64,000 bases of DNA from Sinotaia quadrata (Eukaryota > Mollusca > Gastropoda > Architaenioglossa > Viviparidae): positions 111,192,635-111,256,634 of the forward strand of contig CM054180.1 in NCBI GenBank assembly GCA_028829895.1. The letters are read 5' to 3'. The number at the start of each line of letters is the position of its first letter. Positions within the stretch are counted from its first letter, which is position 1. The notes under the pieces are model-generated. The model had not been told where the DNA came from and did no database searches. It saw only the letters and a list, made by a program, of their open reading frames with translations. Below are positions 1-13,115 of this stretch, one piece after another. The position numbers and the translations under genes are program-made.

Positions 1-1765
1 CTGAACCATGTCCGTGAAGGTGTTCGACAAACTGAAGAAGAACGCCGACGAAAACGAATTTTAGTGCAAATAAAAATCCACTACAATAACGTGAAAAATA
101 AAGTACATGTAGTGTAAGAGTTACATTCTTTAAATGAATCTGTTGTTGGGGTGATTAATATTGAATTCTTTTGTTATCTGACTCATGCCTTCAAGCTACT
201 GGTTATGTTTTGTGTGCACTATCTACCAAACGAGTGACTCTACTGGTGTCATCAAAAGCGAAAGTAGAAGACACCTGACGACAAGGTTTCAAAATGGAGG
301 TTGATACCAGAATTACATTTGTGTTCTAAGCTTTCGATAATCTAATTCATTCATACATCCAGCTGCATTCCAGATTTTACCTAGGCTCAATCAAACAATA
401 GTTTCCGGACATCTTTGTCTTTGTGATTAAAGTATATTTTCTTATAATATTAACATTAAATTAATTATTGTTAATTGCATAGCATAATGTGTGACAAGTG
501 ACTAGCATGTAAGTCTGATATTATATTAATTATTAAATATTATAATTAATTTTAATTCATAATCTTTACGCACCCGGAACCCTAGCAGGTCTACACACTA
601 CCACTCTACTTAAGATGTACATGTAGTAATAAGGTTAATACCGAATGTCCTTGTACGGTTTTTTCCCCTTACATACTAAGTCCGGTAACTCATAAGCAGT
701 ATGAAAAGCAAATACCAGTGATAAAGTGTCAGTTATTTTAAACTTAGTTTTGATGCAGAGAGGTCAAGCTTTATGCACATACACATCACAGAGATCATAA
801 ACAATATTTTCTTTCCCAAACTTGTAAATTCAAATTTATGTGTTGCGAAGTTTGCCTCACTATCTCTGTCTCTCTTTTATATCAAGTCATAATTTTTCTC
901 CTGAAGTTACATAAAATAAACATTCATTAGATTTTATTTTCGTAAACCTTTTCTTCATAATATATTGTGCCGCATAAAGAAATAAACATTCGTTAGTCTT
1001 CAAAATCTACAGATTGTCTCAATACAGAAACAAAAGGGAGATTTTTAATATATCCAATTATAATTATTATTTATCATCTTTTGTCTATGTGGTATCTATG
1101 ATGAATTGTAATCATATGTTCATCACGCCAAGTTTATGTACTAACTTTATTAAATTATACATGCTTAGATATGTGGCTTGTCGTTTCTGAATATACGATT
1201 ATTTTTCTGACAAAGAAATAATCTATACAAAATCTATTAAGTTAGAGATGCATTTATTTTTTTCAAAGCATATTGCTACACCTACCATTAAAAAAAAAAC
1301 AATTAAGATAAATGGTGATTGAATATATATAAGCTAAATAATTTCTTTTAATATCACTAAAATAAATGAGATTCATATTGTAAAGTATGAATGTGTAGCG
1401 CCTTTATGAGTGAGAGATTTTATCTGTAAATGTTTTACGTTCTTTGTTGCTGATTTTCGTTGACAGAGAGATGTATGTAGTTAATCATTTATTGATTTGT
1501 GATTCAGAATAAATGCAGCAAGCTGGAGTCGAAGGATATATAAGTGACTCTGACTCTGTATAGGTGTCTGTGTATTTTGTAGTTGGATTTATTTCCTTCT
1601 GTTCCAATTGTGGTCGTGCTATGTGTTGGAACTAAAAGCAAATATTACTTCTGATTTATTCTTCCAACTGGGTTTGCTCAAATACTGCATAACTAGTGAA
1701 GACTTAGGTCTGCTTAAGAACTGCACAAATAGCCGAGTCTGGGTCTATCCAAATCTTGCACATAG

Positions 1766-1822
1766 TTTTGGATGATTAATTAATTAATAATAATAATATC
1801 CATTAAGTGGCGTCAGCGTCAC
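1766..1822 (+). repeat. Partial copy of dispersed repeat family X
   Basis: TTGGATGATTAATTAATTAA, followed by TAATAATAAT and GGCGTCAGCGTCAC, matches the right end of the copy at 14075-14307 (GGATGATTAATAATAATAAT, GGCGTTTGCGTCAC). Only this end is present. Confidence 0.5.
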
Positions 1823-1839
1823 AGACTGAAACCAAAGCT

Positions 1840-2127
1840 GCATTGGAAAACTAAAACTAAACTAGACCACTGGGCTGTATTAGAAACTAAATATAGACAT
1901 GCCACTGGCTGCATTACAAATCTAAATATATACATACCACTGGCTGCATTACAAAACTAAATATAGACATGCCACTGGCTGCATTACAAATCTAAATATA
2001 GACATACCACTGGCTGCATTACAAAACTAAATATAGACATACCACTGGCTACGTTACAAAACTAAATATAGACATACCACTGACTGCATTGGAAAGTTAA
2101 GGATAGGTCATGGCTGTATTAGAAACG
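1840..2127. repeat. Minisatellite, about 35-bp unit
   Basis: About seven head-to-tail copies of CTAAATATAGACATACCACT with GGCTGCATTACAAAA, diverging at both edges. Confidence 0.85.
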
Positions 2128-3024
2128 AATCTTAGTCCTGTGAAACGTTACTTACTGTTCACACAACATGCATGTAAAATCTATGTAAATAATAAAACAA
2201 CTGTTAGCCACTCGGGATATTTTGTAGCTTTCATCTGAACAGTGGCAGTGAGATAAGCGAAACAAATGACAGTCCATACTTCGTGATTGTTTATAGTATG
2301 TAATACTAACTAACAGTCGTGCTATAATGAAATCACCTAGCTTAACATTATTCCACCTCTAATATACACATAAAAGATGGAATTACTGACGTCATACAAG
2401 TATTTAACACAATCCAAGTTAAGGTGTCATTGAGTGTTAACAAAACCGAATTCAGTACACAGTGCTTGCCATATGAAATGTTTTTATAATAACTTGTGAT
2501 TTACTATGAACAAAATAAGCACTCACGTATAATTAACATTATAATAAATAAAAATGGATAACAAGTACTGATATTTTAAAAAAATGAATAAATTTACCCA
2601 CTCAGACACATGAGTGTGTAGCTGAAAGTGTTTGTATATCTGCTATATATATTATTAGATGAATGTGATGAGATAATTAGAATAATTATCTTAATTAAAT
2701 TTATTACAATAACATTGTGTACTCTAAAGTAAAACAATGCTGCTGATTAAAGACATTATGCAGACAAGTTTTAGACAGTAATATTGTCCACATTAATACA
2801 TTTGGTGGCGATGCCAAGGGAAGGCATAGCGGTATAGATTGGCTTTAGCTGCCCACCCCATCACAAGTTGCTCCCCCTTCTAAACCATCACCACCACCAC
2901 CACTACTACTACTACTGCTGCTGTTGCTGCTGATCTTAAATAAATTCGAGAGTAGTCCCTTCGAAACAGTCTGAAAAACCCCAGTTTTTCATAGAATTCT
3001 AGAACCCCCACTGAATGCATTACT

Positions 3025-3127
3025 AGTTTTACAAAGAGACATATTATATATGTTTTACAAAGAGACATACTATAATGTGTTTTACAAAGAAACATATATA
3101 TGTTTTACAAAGAGACATATTATATTT
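3025..3127. repeat. Tandem repeat, about 24-27-bp unit, four copies
   Basis: The unit GTTTTACAAAGAGACATATT, with variable TATATAT spacing, is repeated four times. Confidence 0.8.
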
Positions 3128-4454
3128 GCATTTTAAGTGTGGAGACATAAACTGGCTTTGTTCCAACTTAAAATGAGATACAGTAACAAGTTGCTTGATG
3201 TTTAATAATTCAATAATTATTGAGGCATATTGAATTATTAATCTCTTATGTTTCAAACCATGTTCAATTAATTGTTCGTATGTCTTAACAACATATACGC
3301 ACAAGAAAGTAGTAAGATATCAATTTATTACCTCTTCAAAGAAAATGAATAGTGACTTCGGTTTGTTTACACTCAATAAGCCTCAGTGAAGAAACTGAAT
3401 TAAAATGCTTATGAAACATCGTGCTGAAAGCGACACCAGCCAAGAATAACAAATTTAAAACTATAATAATCTACAATAAGATAACATCATCGAAGCACAG
3501 ACCTATTCACTTAGTTTTGAACAAGAGAACGTGACTGTGATAACACCAGAGTTCGAATGTGATAACAAGTACAGGAATCTGAGTGAGATAACACGTACCC
3601 GAGGTAGGACACTTCAGGATGCTTACAAAGGTAAATATTAATTTGGGTGTTAATGTTTATATTATTTATATTGTATTTCCTTGTGAGTGACATTTTTATA
3701 AATAATTGCTGATAATACGACACAAAAGTGACTCTCTCGTACAAGGATATACATTTCCCAACAAGGTAACGGGTTACCGACTGTTGATTAGACAGAGAAA
3801 CAGGGGTACAAAACTCGCTTTATATTACTAAGCTGATATCAATCCGTATGGAAGAGAGTCAATGATACAAATCTAGAAGATTTTTAACAATTCTATGTTA
3901 ATAATATTATACTACTGTAATCTATGCCAAATAGTTTTCCAAAGCAGAGCATTTCGCTTAATACAATTTTAAATAGCTACATTTTATTTTTTTCTACATG
4001 GTATTAACCAAGACTGCGTTGTTCAATATTCATAGTGTGACACTCATGTTTACAAGTGTATTAAATTTTAATCTCACTTCATTAGTAATTACTTTATATG
4101 TGCCCTATTTATTTTAAATAATTAATATGAATTTATATATTTTACCCCAAAATGATCTTTTGTTATTGTAAAGGTTTTCAGTCTTCTTTTTATCTTTTCA
4201 AGTGAGATTAAGACTTTCTAACCGAGGACTGTTTTATAATGACAAGTGATATTTGCATTCTTTGATGTATAACATGAAAGATCAGATCAAACAGTTTACT
4301 TAGTTTCGAGAAACATGGTCTGTAGAGCGTAACTGATTAGAAAGTCCGATTCAGATTGTATTACAGTATATTATCCCTTAAATGTTGCAATGACATTTAG
4401 GTGTTTTCTTACTGAAATGATAATGTGTGAAATCTTGTACGTTCCTGATTTCAG

Positions 4455-4595
4455 TCCTTGTGGCGATTTCACAGAAAGCACAGTGATAGCATTATCCTGA
4501 CAAACAATGGAATGGCTGTTGAGGTACGAGGGAATTTCCATGGCTCTAGAATGGTGTTCTCCAATGAACCCGTTCAAGTGAACATGCTGTACGAG
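4455..4595 (+). CDS. Gene D exon 2: start of NHR domain (47 aa)
   Basis: The acceptor is TTTCAG and the donor GAG|GTAACA. It encodes SLWRFHRKHSDSIIL and ends VNMLYE. Codon alignment with exon 2 of B (47 aa) is gap-free. Confidence 0.85.
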
Positions 4596-7500
4596 GTAAC
4601 ACTGGATTGACAAAATATGTTTTCTGAACTTTGGAATCTAATAAACTAGAATTGTTAAATTATAAACAAATACATATATACTGGTGTGAATGATGATGTT
4701 GAGGTCAATGGAGAAGAGGTGGTGATTGTAGTTTGTAATTGCACAGACAGAAGTTGTCGTGGTAAAGTCTAAAGTTATAGTGACACAGGTAATGTGATAT
4801 TCGTGCAGCAGTACTGTTATAATGTTATAAGAAAAAGGGGCGATTGCATGTAATAGAATAGCTACTGGTGATATTTCAAAGGTAGAAGTAGTACTGTTAT
4901 AATGTTATAAGTGGTGATTTCATGTAATAGAATAGCTACTGGTGATATTTCAAAGGTAGCAGTAGTATGCGGAGGCAGACAGGTGTGATACACATATTAC
5001 ATGTGGATGTATCGGTGGTGATATTGGTACTAGTGACATATAGATGGTATTCAGCGGTGTGTTATATTTGTATAGGTGCTGGTGCTGGTACCAGTGTTGT
5101 AAAGATGGCTTGCAGTGGTGTATATTATATTTGTGAAGGTGGTCTGGTGGAGGTACCAGTAATGTAAAGATCGCTTGTGGTGGTGTATATTATGTTTTTA
5201 ATGGTGGTGGTTTTGGTACCAGTGTTTCTAAAGATGGCTTGCGGTGGTGTATATTATTTTTGTGAAGGTGGTGGGGTGGTGGCGGTAATGGTGTTGGTAC
5301 CAGTGAAGAATAGAGGACATGCAGTGAAGTATAGTAAGTTTGTAAATGTGTGCTGTTGCTATCAATGACTTATACATGGTTTGCAGTGGTGTATAGTATG
5401 CTTGTAAAAGTCATGTTGTTGGTACCAGTGATGTATTTATGGTTCGTAGTACTATACATTATGATTACAAGATGGTCTGGTAATGGCAGCATAAAACGTG
5501 TCGTATGTTAAATTACTCAATATATTTGGACATTGACTCCGATCAGCACATTTAAAGAACACGGAGAGATTGTGCGTTTCTGTATAGCAGTGTCAGTAAC
5601 TAAACTCAATACTCACATCCTACAGTGTCAGTAGACACAGTAGACACATACAATCGTTTTCATATTTCAGTGTCAGTATACAAAATGTACACATCAAATA
5701 TTTTTCGTATTTCAGTGTCAGTATACAAAATGCACGCATAAAATAGTTTTCGTATTTCAGTTTCAGAGTATAAAATGCAATAATCAAATAATTGTCATTC
5801 TCCTGCATAATACATCTTTGCTGTACAGTGTGTTGTGTTGCTTGCTCTCTTGATCTGCTATGTAAAAGGGTAATGTGATTAATATATCTGAGGTCCATAT
5901 CTATAAGCTAATCATCCTCTACTGTTTGACTTCCGACTTATTTATTAGAAATAAATTTGTCTTTTCTGCGAGCCCCTGATATAACACAATAACGTTAATC
6001 GCATTACAACGTGTGCAATTGACATAATTATACTATTGCAGGTTAAGAAATAAGACATATTCCACTTAACAATGTTTGATATGAAAACAACAAAGTATGT
6101 TGAGAAATGATTATTTTATGTTTTTAAAGTACACTCTCGGTTCTTTTATGAGAAAAGTCAACAAATAAACAACTTGTGAAATCGTGTTATATTAGGGTTT
6201 TCACCTTATTTGCTTTACTTATACTTTAAGCACTATCTATCAGTGTGGTCAAGAAATTGTGATACAAGATTTGCGTAGCCCTAATTTATAATTCTAACTT
6301 ATGAATTCAAAGCCCTAAAATTATATGTTATCTTTATGTCTGTGTACAATTAAGTCTAAAAGAGCCTCTAATTTAATTATAATTATTACTAATATAAAAA
6401 TGCTTGTATTTGATGATGCCGTGTAAAACTGACATGTTTCATTCGATATTAATAATACAAATTTTAAATGTATATATTCAATGTTTTCAATGCATCATTT
6501 AATAAATCAGTTTAATGTATATTACATTAAAACATTTTAAAGAGGTTTTTTATGTCGCTAAGTATAATAAATATTTTAAAGCATAAAATGCATTCTTCAT
6601 ATTAAATCCATGCAATAGATTGCTCTCAGTTTGAAATAACTTGAGTCAAATTAAATATCTGTAAATAAATAAGAGGTGGGTGTGCTTCACCTCATAAACA
6701 CCTTATAATATCTGGTAAATTTAAATTTCAATCAGAAAAGCAGACTTGTTACTCGCAATATCTGGCAGATTTACAATCAGAAATGCAGACTTGTTACTTG
6801 TAATATTGGGCATATTTTCAACCAGAATTGCAGAGTTGTTACTTGTAATATCGGGCAGATTTCAATCAGAAAAGCAGACTTGTTACTCGCAATATCTGGC
6901 AGATTTACAATCTGAAATGCAGACTTGTTACTTGTAATATTGGGCATATTTACAACCAGAATTGCAGACTTGTTACTTGTAATATCGAGCAGATTTCAAT
7001 CAGAAAAGCAGACTTGTTACTCGCAATATCTGGCAGATTTACAATATGAAATGCAGACTTGTTACTTGTAATATTGGGCATATTTACAACCAGAATTGCA
7101 GACTTGTTACTTGTAATATCGGGCAGATTTCAATCAGAAAAGCAGACTTGTTACTCACAATATCTGGCAGATTTACAATCTGAAATGCAGACTTGTTACT
7201 TGTAATTTTCACTCTATGTTAAAGTATAGGTACAAGTGGAGATAGACGCACAGTATAATGCAAGATTCGTCGGATTTGGTCTTGTCACTGAGGACCCAGC
7301 AACAATGACAGACCTGCCAGCATATATTACCGGGCTTCATTCGGCCATTGTTGTATTTAACGACGACATTTATGTCCACAAACACCGCGTAAGTACGAAG
7401 CTTCATATACGTGGAATAGAGGCAATTGTATTTGTCTCTTTATCGTCAGCTTACACTGTTGACTTATTTTACAGAACAAGTCTTACATCTACCACATGGT

Positions 7501-8736
7501 CCTCAGCTTACACTGTAGACTTATTTTACAGAACAAGTCTTACATCTACCACATGGTCCTCAGCTTACACTGTAGACTTATTTTACAGAACAAGTCTTAC
7601 ATCTACCACATGGTTGCAAGGAGCTGTTGACAACGTAATTATTACAGACTGTATCCTAAGTTGTCGAAATAGAGTATGAGTATGTTTAGCGTAAGTACAA
7701 CTAACACACCGAGTAATTGTTTACGATTTAAAAAGTAACATGGCGGTCAGAAATATAAACTCTTTAAACTATGAGAATATTGCAAATAGAAAAATTGTGC
7801 ATAATATAAAGAAAGAACACATTTCATAATATTTATAACACGCTTATTATCTATTGATATCGCACCAAACATGTGTACACCCATATTAACTATTCAATTC
7901 AGTAATAAAGATTATATTTTAAACCTAAGTCTGTGCTAAGGACTTTATTAAAAATATTATTGCACAATGCATACTCAATTTTACACCTTCAGATCACGCA
8001 TGCTCAGTTTATTTTTTAACTTTAGTTTTTAAATCGCTTGATGGCGTAGAGCTGTCGCTATATAAGAAAATATCTGTAAATAGTAAATGGTTGGTCGTAA
8101 TAAAATTAATGCAATATTGAGAACCTATGAAGAATTCTTATGTATTCATCATTGGTTTATATCGTTGAAAGGTATTATATTTCAGATTTTTTTTAATTGA
8201 ACATAATTATATTTAATAACTTATATCAATATGACGCTTGGTAGATTCCGCATGACGTCAATATAGCTTACGAAAATATCAAGGTCGGCAGTCGTATAGG
8301 TGTGTTGGTGGATGCCGCACGGTGTCTCCATATTTATGTGGATGGAAAAGATCAAGGAATTTTCTACAGTGACGTACAACATCCATGCTGGGTTGTAGTG
8401 GAAATGTGCTTCTGTCTGAGAAAGGTAAATGTGTTGGTTAATTACGTATATAATGTTTGCCTTTCCTTCCGTTTAATTATTTTTAAAGAAATCAAATTTA
8501 GGTAAATGTATTATAGCGTTTTAATATCAATAAAATGTCTATATACATATTTCTCTCTGTCACTCTGTATCTCTGCTTCCATCCATCCATCCATCAATGT
8601 AGAACGTACATCTCTGATGTTATCATAGAAAAGATCTACAATGTAGAAAATGCACCTCTGTTATCATAAAAATATTTCCAATGCAGAATGTGCAACTCTG
8701 TTGTTATCCATCCATCCATCCATCTATGTATGTATG

Positions 8737-8769
<33 letters not shown>

Positions 8770-10169
8770 GTTTGATTGTTTTTATGTATGCTTATCTGCT
8801 TATCATAGGCAGATAAAGGTATATTGTTGAACTAATATCAAACTAGCATATCAAATTCTTAATGTCACTAATGCATTTTCTTGGACTACCGTTCACAGTC
8901 GGCTTAACCCTGATATCAAAGTAATCGATATTATCTGTGTTTGTCGGCAAGGTGAACTTTGCCAACTTTAGACAGGTCTGTTCTTTCAACATATTGCTCT
9001 GTATAACCAATTGCTTTTGTGTTTCATCTTTCTGCACTGCCTTCATTATTAGGCCATACTAAGTGTCATACGTCACACATGCTGTCAATGGGAACATTCA
9101 TTATAATACTTCCGCTTTCTATATCAGGTCCACAATACAAAAATATTTTTTTCTCCTGACTGAAAAGCTTAGTCTTTCAATTTCCTGCTAAAACGCAATT
9201 CTTTTACAATAAGATCAATTTCATCTAGTCGCAAGCAAGCCTGTGTCGTGCTGGTATGACGTTGTACGTCATTGTCTATGCTGTCATCTGTTCATATCCG
9301 TCTCACTATGGACAATGGACCTCTTAGTGATCTCACGTAAATACTTCAAAGGGACTGAAATCTATATTCGCTCCAGTAGTCATTCTTTACGAATAATAAT
9401 ACGAACAGATATATGTTCCAGTTTTAGTATTTTTGCTACTCTATACTTTTTCACATTTGTTTCATTTGGAACAAGTATTTATTCACACTCTTCTTCTTGA
9501 AGAGTTCAGACAGTTCGGCATAATCTCTCACTCACGGAAACAGACAAAGCACTCTGAACTTCAGTCATCCGTACACAATAGCGGTCAAAAGGAAGAGTTC
9601 TCTTCCAATGATTAATATTACTATCACAATGCATTACGGCCATATAGAATACAATTTTTATAATGTTTCAGCTTCACTAAAGTATTGTATTTAAAGTATA
9701 TAAACTCGTTCTCGAACAATACATAGGCATATGCAATCGAACACGCTCAGTCCTATATATGTCGGGCCACTTTTTATACTGCAGTTACCGTTCCTGACAA
9801 TGAAAGTTGTGAATTATGTAAGCCCACCCCCACCCCAAATTGTTTCCCGTTTTGTGCCTTACTCAAAACAAACAATTTAAAGAAAGTAAGAATACATATC
9901 ACTTTCGTGTTTCTTTCACTCATTTCATTATATTTGTCGGTGTAGTATTGCTTTATTCTATCTCTTTCTTATATAAGTATTTGGCTGCTCTTTCTTATTC
10001 TCCGGATGACTTCTCACATCTGCTTTAGATAACATGATGGAGGAGGAGGGAACAGTTAATATGCTGTCCATTTTAATATTTCGAAAGTAAGTAGCTTCAG
10101 CTAACACTAATTCAGTTTTATATATTTTATTTGCAGATGACTGCCCTTCCTTTGACCAGTGTTTCGTGA
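4455..10169 (+). CDS. Gene D (partial): NHR domain of a TRIM-NHR paralogue, first coding exon not found in the window
   Basis: Exons 4455-4595, 7230-7388, 8245-8424 and 10137-10169 encode 170 residues of NHR domain, phase 0 throughout with GT-AG introns. They are homologous one for one to exons 2-5 of A, B and C. No RING/B-box exon occurs in bases 1-4454 on the plus strand. Either intron 1 exceeds 4.4 kb and exon 1 lies left of the window, or the tripartite half has been lost. The NHR keeps FHRKHSDSIIL, GFGLVTEDPA, CLHIYVDGKDQG and PCWVVVE, with no stop or frameshift, which argues for a live gene. It is convergent with gene A. Intron 2 holds a 134-bp higher-order repeat, and intron 3 begins with an open extension of exon 3. 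Confidence 0.8.
4806..4968. repeat. 80-bp direct duplication, two copies
   Basis: GTACTGTTATAATGTTATAA recurs 80 bases apart (4811, 4891). The second copy lacks a few A/G bases. Confidence 0.85.
5030..5470. repeat. Degenerate tandem repeat, GGTACCAGTG/GGTGTATATTAT units
   Basis: Roughly 65-75-bp units share GTGGTGTATATTAT, GAAGGTGGT and GGTACCAGTG. The short open frames here translate the repeat. Confidence 0.65.
5620..5795. repeat. 45-bp tandem repeat, three to four copies
   Basis: TTCAGTGTCAGTATACAAAA-type units start at 5666, 5711 and 5756. Confidence 0.8.
6706..7206. repeat. Higher-order minisatellite: 134-bp unit made of three 44-45-bp monomers
   Basis: TTACTCGCAATATCTGGCAG, TTACTTGTAATATTGGGCAT and TTACTTGTAATATCGGGCAG monomers alternate. 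The first monomer type recurs at 6749, 6883, 7017 and 7151. The array stops about 23 bases before exon 3 of gene D. Confidence 0.9.
7230..7388 (+). CDS. Gene D exon 3: middle of NHR domain (53 aa)
   Basis: The acceptor is GTATAG and the donor CGC|GTAAGT. It encodes VQVEIDAQYN, GFGLVTEDPA and LHSAIVVFNDDIYV. The frame stays open for a further 291 bases into the intron, through three 57-bp tandem repeats. Confidence 0.87.
7446..7614 (+). repeat. 57-bp tandem repeat, three copies, directly after exon 3 of gene D
   Basis: Copies start at 7446, 7503 and 7560. Each contains CTTATTTTACAG, which resembles a splice acceptor, and each is 19 codons long with no stop in the frame of exon 3. Confidence 0.92.
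8245..8424 (+). CDS. Gene D exon 4: core of NHR domain (60 aa)
   Basis: The acceptor is GGTAG and the donor AAG|GTAAAT. It encodes RIGVLVDAARCLHIYVDGKD and PCWVVVE. It has the same length and phase as in A, B and C. Confidence 0.88.
8425..10136 (+). other. Gene D intron 4
   Basis: CCAT and TATC tetranucleotide tracts (8577-8769) flank three diverged copies of a 50-bp unit containing AATGTAGAA. No gene was seen in the remainder. Confidence 0.55.
10137..10169 (+). CDS. Gene D exon 5: C-terminal ten residues and stop
   Basis: The acceptor TATTTGCAG is followed by codons for MTALPLTSVS and TGA. It aligns with the last exons of A and C. A possible AATAAA lies at about 10207 in a 39-bp direct repeat just downstream. 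Confidence 0.8.
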   Translation: MTALPLTSVS

Positions 10170-10200
10170 GCATCCGTAGAGCGATTCAATGAGAAAAATT

Positions 10201-10278
10201 AGTTAAAATAAAAGCTGTACATTTGTTATCGTTGACGTTAGTTAAAATAAAAACTGTACATTTGTTATCGTTGACGTT
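10201..10278. repeat. 39-bp direct repeat, two copies
   Basis: AGTTAAAATAAAAGCTGTAC, continuing to GTTGACGTT, occurs at 10201 and 10240, just after the stop of gene D. It includes potential AATAAA sites. Confidence 0.9.
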
Positions 10279-10452
10279 GTGTATTTTTATTATGGTTCCA
10301 TTGTACCTTCAGCAGTATTGGTTTGTACAGTGGATAAGGTGGCAACTTCACTGTTTCGTACGCAGATGTTAGTTGTTCTTTTTATTATTTTTAAGTTTTC
10401 AATGATATTTTCTTTAACTGTACTAGATATTTCATGCGCATTATATTAAAAA

Positions 10453-10622
10453 TGTATGATAAACCTCTATGATGCTCCATACAAAGTGTATGATAAACCT
10501 CTATGATGCTCCATACAAAGTGTATGATAAACCTCTATGATGCTCCATACAAAGTGTATGATAAACCTCTATGATGCTCCATACAAAGTGTATGATAAAC
10601 CTCTAAGATGTCCCATACTAAG
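10453..10622. repeat. 34-bp minisatellite, five copies
   Basis: TGTATGATAAACCTCTATGA followed by TGCTCCATACAAAG starts at 10453, 10487, 10521, 10555 and 10589. The first four are identical and the last has diverged. Confidence 0.93.
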
Positions 10623-12198
10623 TGTATTAGTAAGTGTATTGTCTGATAGAAAGGCGATCCAGTAATGGCTAATCAGCTGATTTTCTGTTAAAGACTTCTT
10701 TTGTAATGCTATTTACAATTGATCTGCAGTAGACTTAGCGATGTAGAAACAACATGAAAGTTGTAAATCAAGCAACCACCATGTATGTGAATGACAGATG
10801 GAGGACAATAAGCTTCGCAGTGGAACTGACTCAAGTTTGAGATATTATAACCTTAACCGATCTGATTATTTCCCGTGTCATTTACAGGAAACAAAATAAT
10901 CAATGAGATTGAGTTTTATCTCGCTGTGTGCTTTCATTGCATTAATCGTAATAATTATTAAAATAAGGGACACGTAATTTCAGTATTACATACATTTTTC
11001 TGTTTGTAATTGGCTTACATTTATAGAGTATAAAGATCCTTTATATAACCAATGTTGTTGATTAACGAACAACTGATTTTTTTCAGTTCCAAGAGTAATA
11101 TGTATGTCCATATTTTGATAAACGAATGCAGTTAATTTATTCAATACACGTGTTTGTTTTTCTCGTGAAATTAAAAACGTTGAATATTGCACGTGTCACT
11201 GCTTTGTATTTATTATATATAAAAACTATTAATCTGTTTCTCAGTGTACATGACATGTTCTCTGTTTTTCTCTTCGTCTTTCCGTCCGTATGTTTGTCTC
11301 TATCTGTCTGTATTTCAAACGGTCCTTACGTCCGTCCATTTATCCATGTATGTATGTATGTATGTATCTATCTATCTATCTATCTGTCTATCTATTTATC
11401 TATCTATCTATCTAGTCTGTCTCTACGTATGAGCTTGGAGCTTGAAGAGGGAACTATATCTACTCAGTAATGCTTGTTCTGTCCAATATAGTTTTGTATA
11501 ATGTCATTTGTTCGTTTCTCATTTTTTTTCTATATTTTATGTATATATTGCTTTTAAGTGATGGATTTTTATAAGGTTTATGTTATTTGATGGGTGATTT
11601 CGTTTATAAAGTTATCTGTCTTATTGTATTTAATTGGTTAAAGTTTTGATATTTAGGCTGTTCTCCCAATCATTATTTTAGGTGGCTAGTCTTTAGACTT
11701 TGTCAAGCCCTGGACTGTGGTTAGATGGCTAGTCGTTAGACTTTGTCAAGCCCTTGACTGTGGGGCGGTGATGCAATCAATTAGCTTCCCACCATTAGTC
11801 ATCTATTTTATATTGGGATGGGAGGGGGGTTCGGATCATCCAGATATTTATCAGTGGGTGTATTAATTTGGAAATTTTATATTTACAATAGTTGATGTAG
11901 TGTAAGACTCAATACCGTCCTAGTTAACCTGCCCATACGAGGGGAAATAATATTTAGTATATTTATTTTTAGTAACTTTTCATGCACATACACACACTAT
12001 CTCTCACATATATTCTTTACCTTGAGAAAAGTATTCTTTGTATAATACATATATAAACGTATTTTCAAGTGTATGTGCATGTTGGCATATTTTATTAATA
12101 ATCATTGTTTCTCAGTACATTGTCTACAGCACTGTTGTTTTCAACGTTTGGTTTTCCCTAAATAACAAAAACTACCATTAGTGACACTGAAGAAACAC

Positions 12199-12334
<136 letters not shown>

Positions 12335-12549
12335 GCGCATACAGCACACAAAACACGCACACTCATTAAATCTCTCAATAAGTAATAAAATTCAGTACAA
12401 TGCAAAGGATACGATAATAACAGACATATTAAAAAATTATAATTTGTGATTATAAAAACCAAAACGAAATCAAATAAACATATGCCCTTGTTAATTGCAG
12501 TGTGAATTTGGTGACGTCTGAAGAAAGTTATTGTTTCTCTTGGACGGAG

Positions 12550-12553
<4 letters not shown>

Positions 12554-12611
<58 letters not shown>
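12554..12611. repeat. CA microsatellite
   Basis: Uninterrupted AC dinucleotides. Confidence 0.97.
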
Positions 12612-12617
<6 letters not shown>

Positions 12618-13115
12618 GGTTACTTTCTGAGATATTCTTATTCAAAATAATTTGCAAGATTTACAACCACCAAGGCATTTGTACACCCCTGTGCCCGCTA
12701 CAGATCACTCGTAAATTGAATTTCATTGAAACTCTTTAGCACAAAATCAGAATAATCACCATTTTTCAATTGGTTTTCTATCAGTTCTATCAGGCATTGC
12801 GCTTAGTAATAAAATGTGCATATAATAGCATTGAGATTCAGTATACGTACTTAACATAATATATATAGTGTAAACCAGTACAATGAAAGCAAAGTTCCTA
12901 GAAAACATTACAATAAAAAAAAACTAACACGTTATTTGGAAGAGTCGATGCAACTGGTCCATCCAATTTAGAAGCCCAACATTCAACAAATGTTAGCAAT
13001 TACTGCAAGAGAATAATGGTGCTGGAATAAATAAATACTTATGAAGTCAGTTGTTACAAACATACATATTGTATTTCAACTTTAGTTTTTCCTCCGTAAA
13101 CCGCTGTGCAGGCAC

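Larger units (their letters stand above)
1..4454. other. Non-coding region upstream of gene D exon 2
   Basis: AT-rich sequence without a convincing gene. If gene D has a TRIM exon further left, this is intron 1. It contains minisatellites at 1840-2127 and 3025-3127, a partial dispersed repeat at 1766-1822, and a TGACGTCA at 2388-2395. Bases 10-62 (ATG to TAG) could be a scrap of an upstream gene but are too short to call. Confidence 0.5.
4596..7229 (+). other. Gene D intron 2, repeat-filled
   Basis: The intron holds an 80-bp duplication (4806-4968), a degenerate GGT/TAC-rich repeat field with GGTACCAGTG motifs (about 5030-5470), a 45-bp repeat (5620-5795) and a 134-bp higher-order array (6706-7206). 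The rest is AT-rich. Confidence 0.6.

Noticed and set aside
10..62. Short frame from ATG to TAG (DKLKKNADENEF) at the left edge
   Set aside because: Only 18 codons; it could be the tail of an upstream gene, but it does not match the end of the TRIM exon and cannot be judged without more sequence.
5050..5368. Frames reading GVYYICEGG repeats
   Set aside because: Translated degenerate tandem repeat in gene D intron 2.
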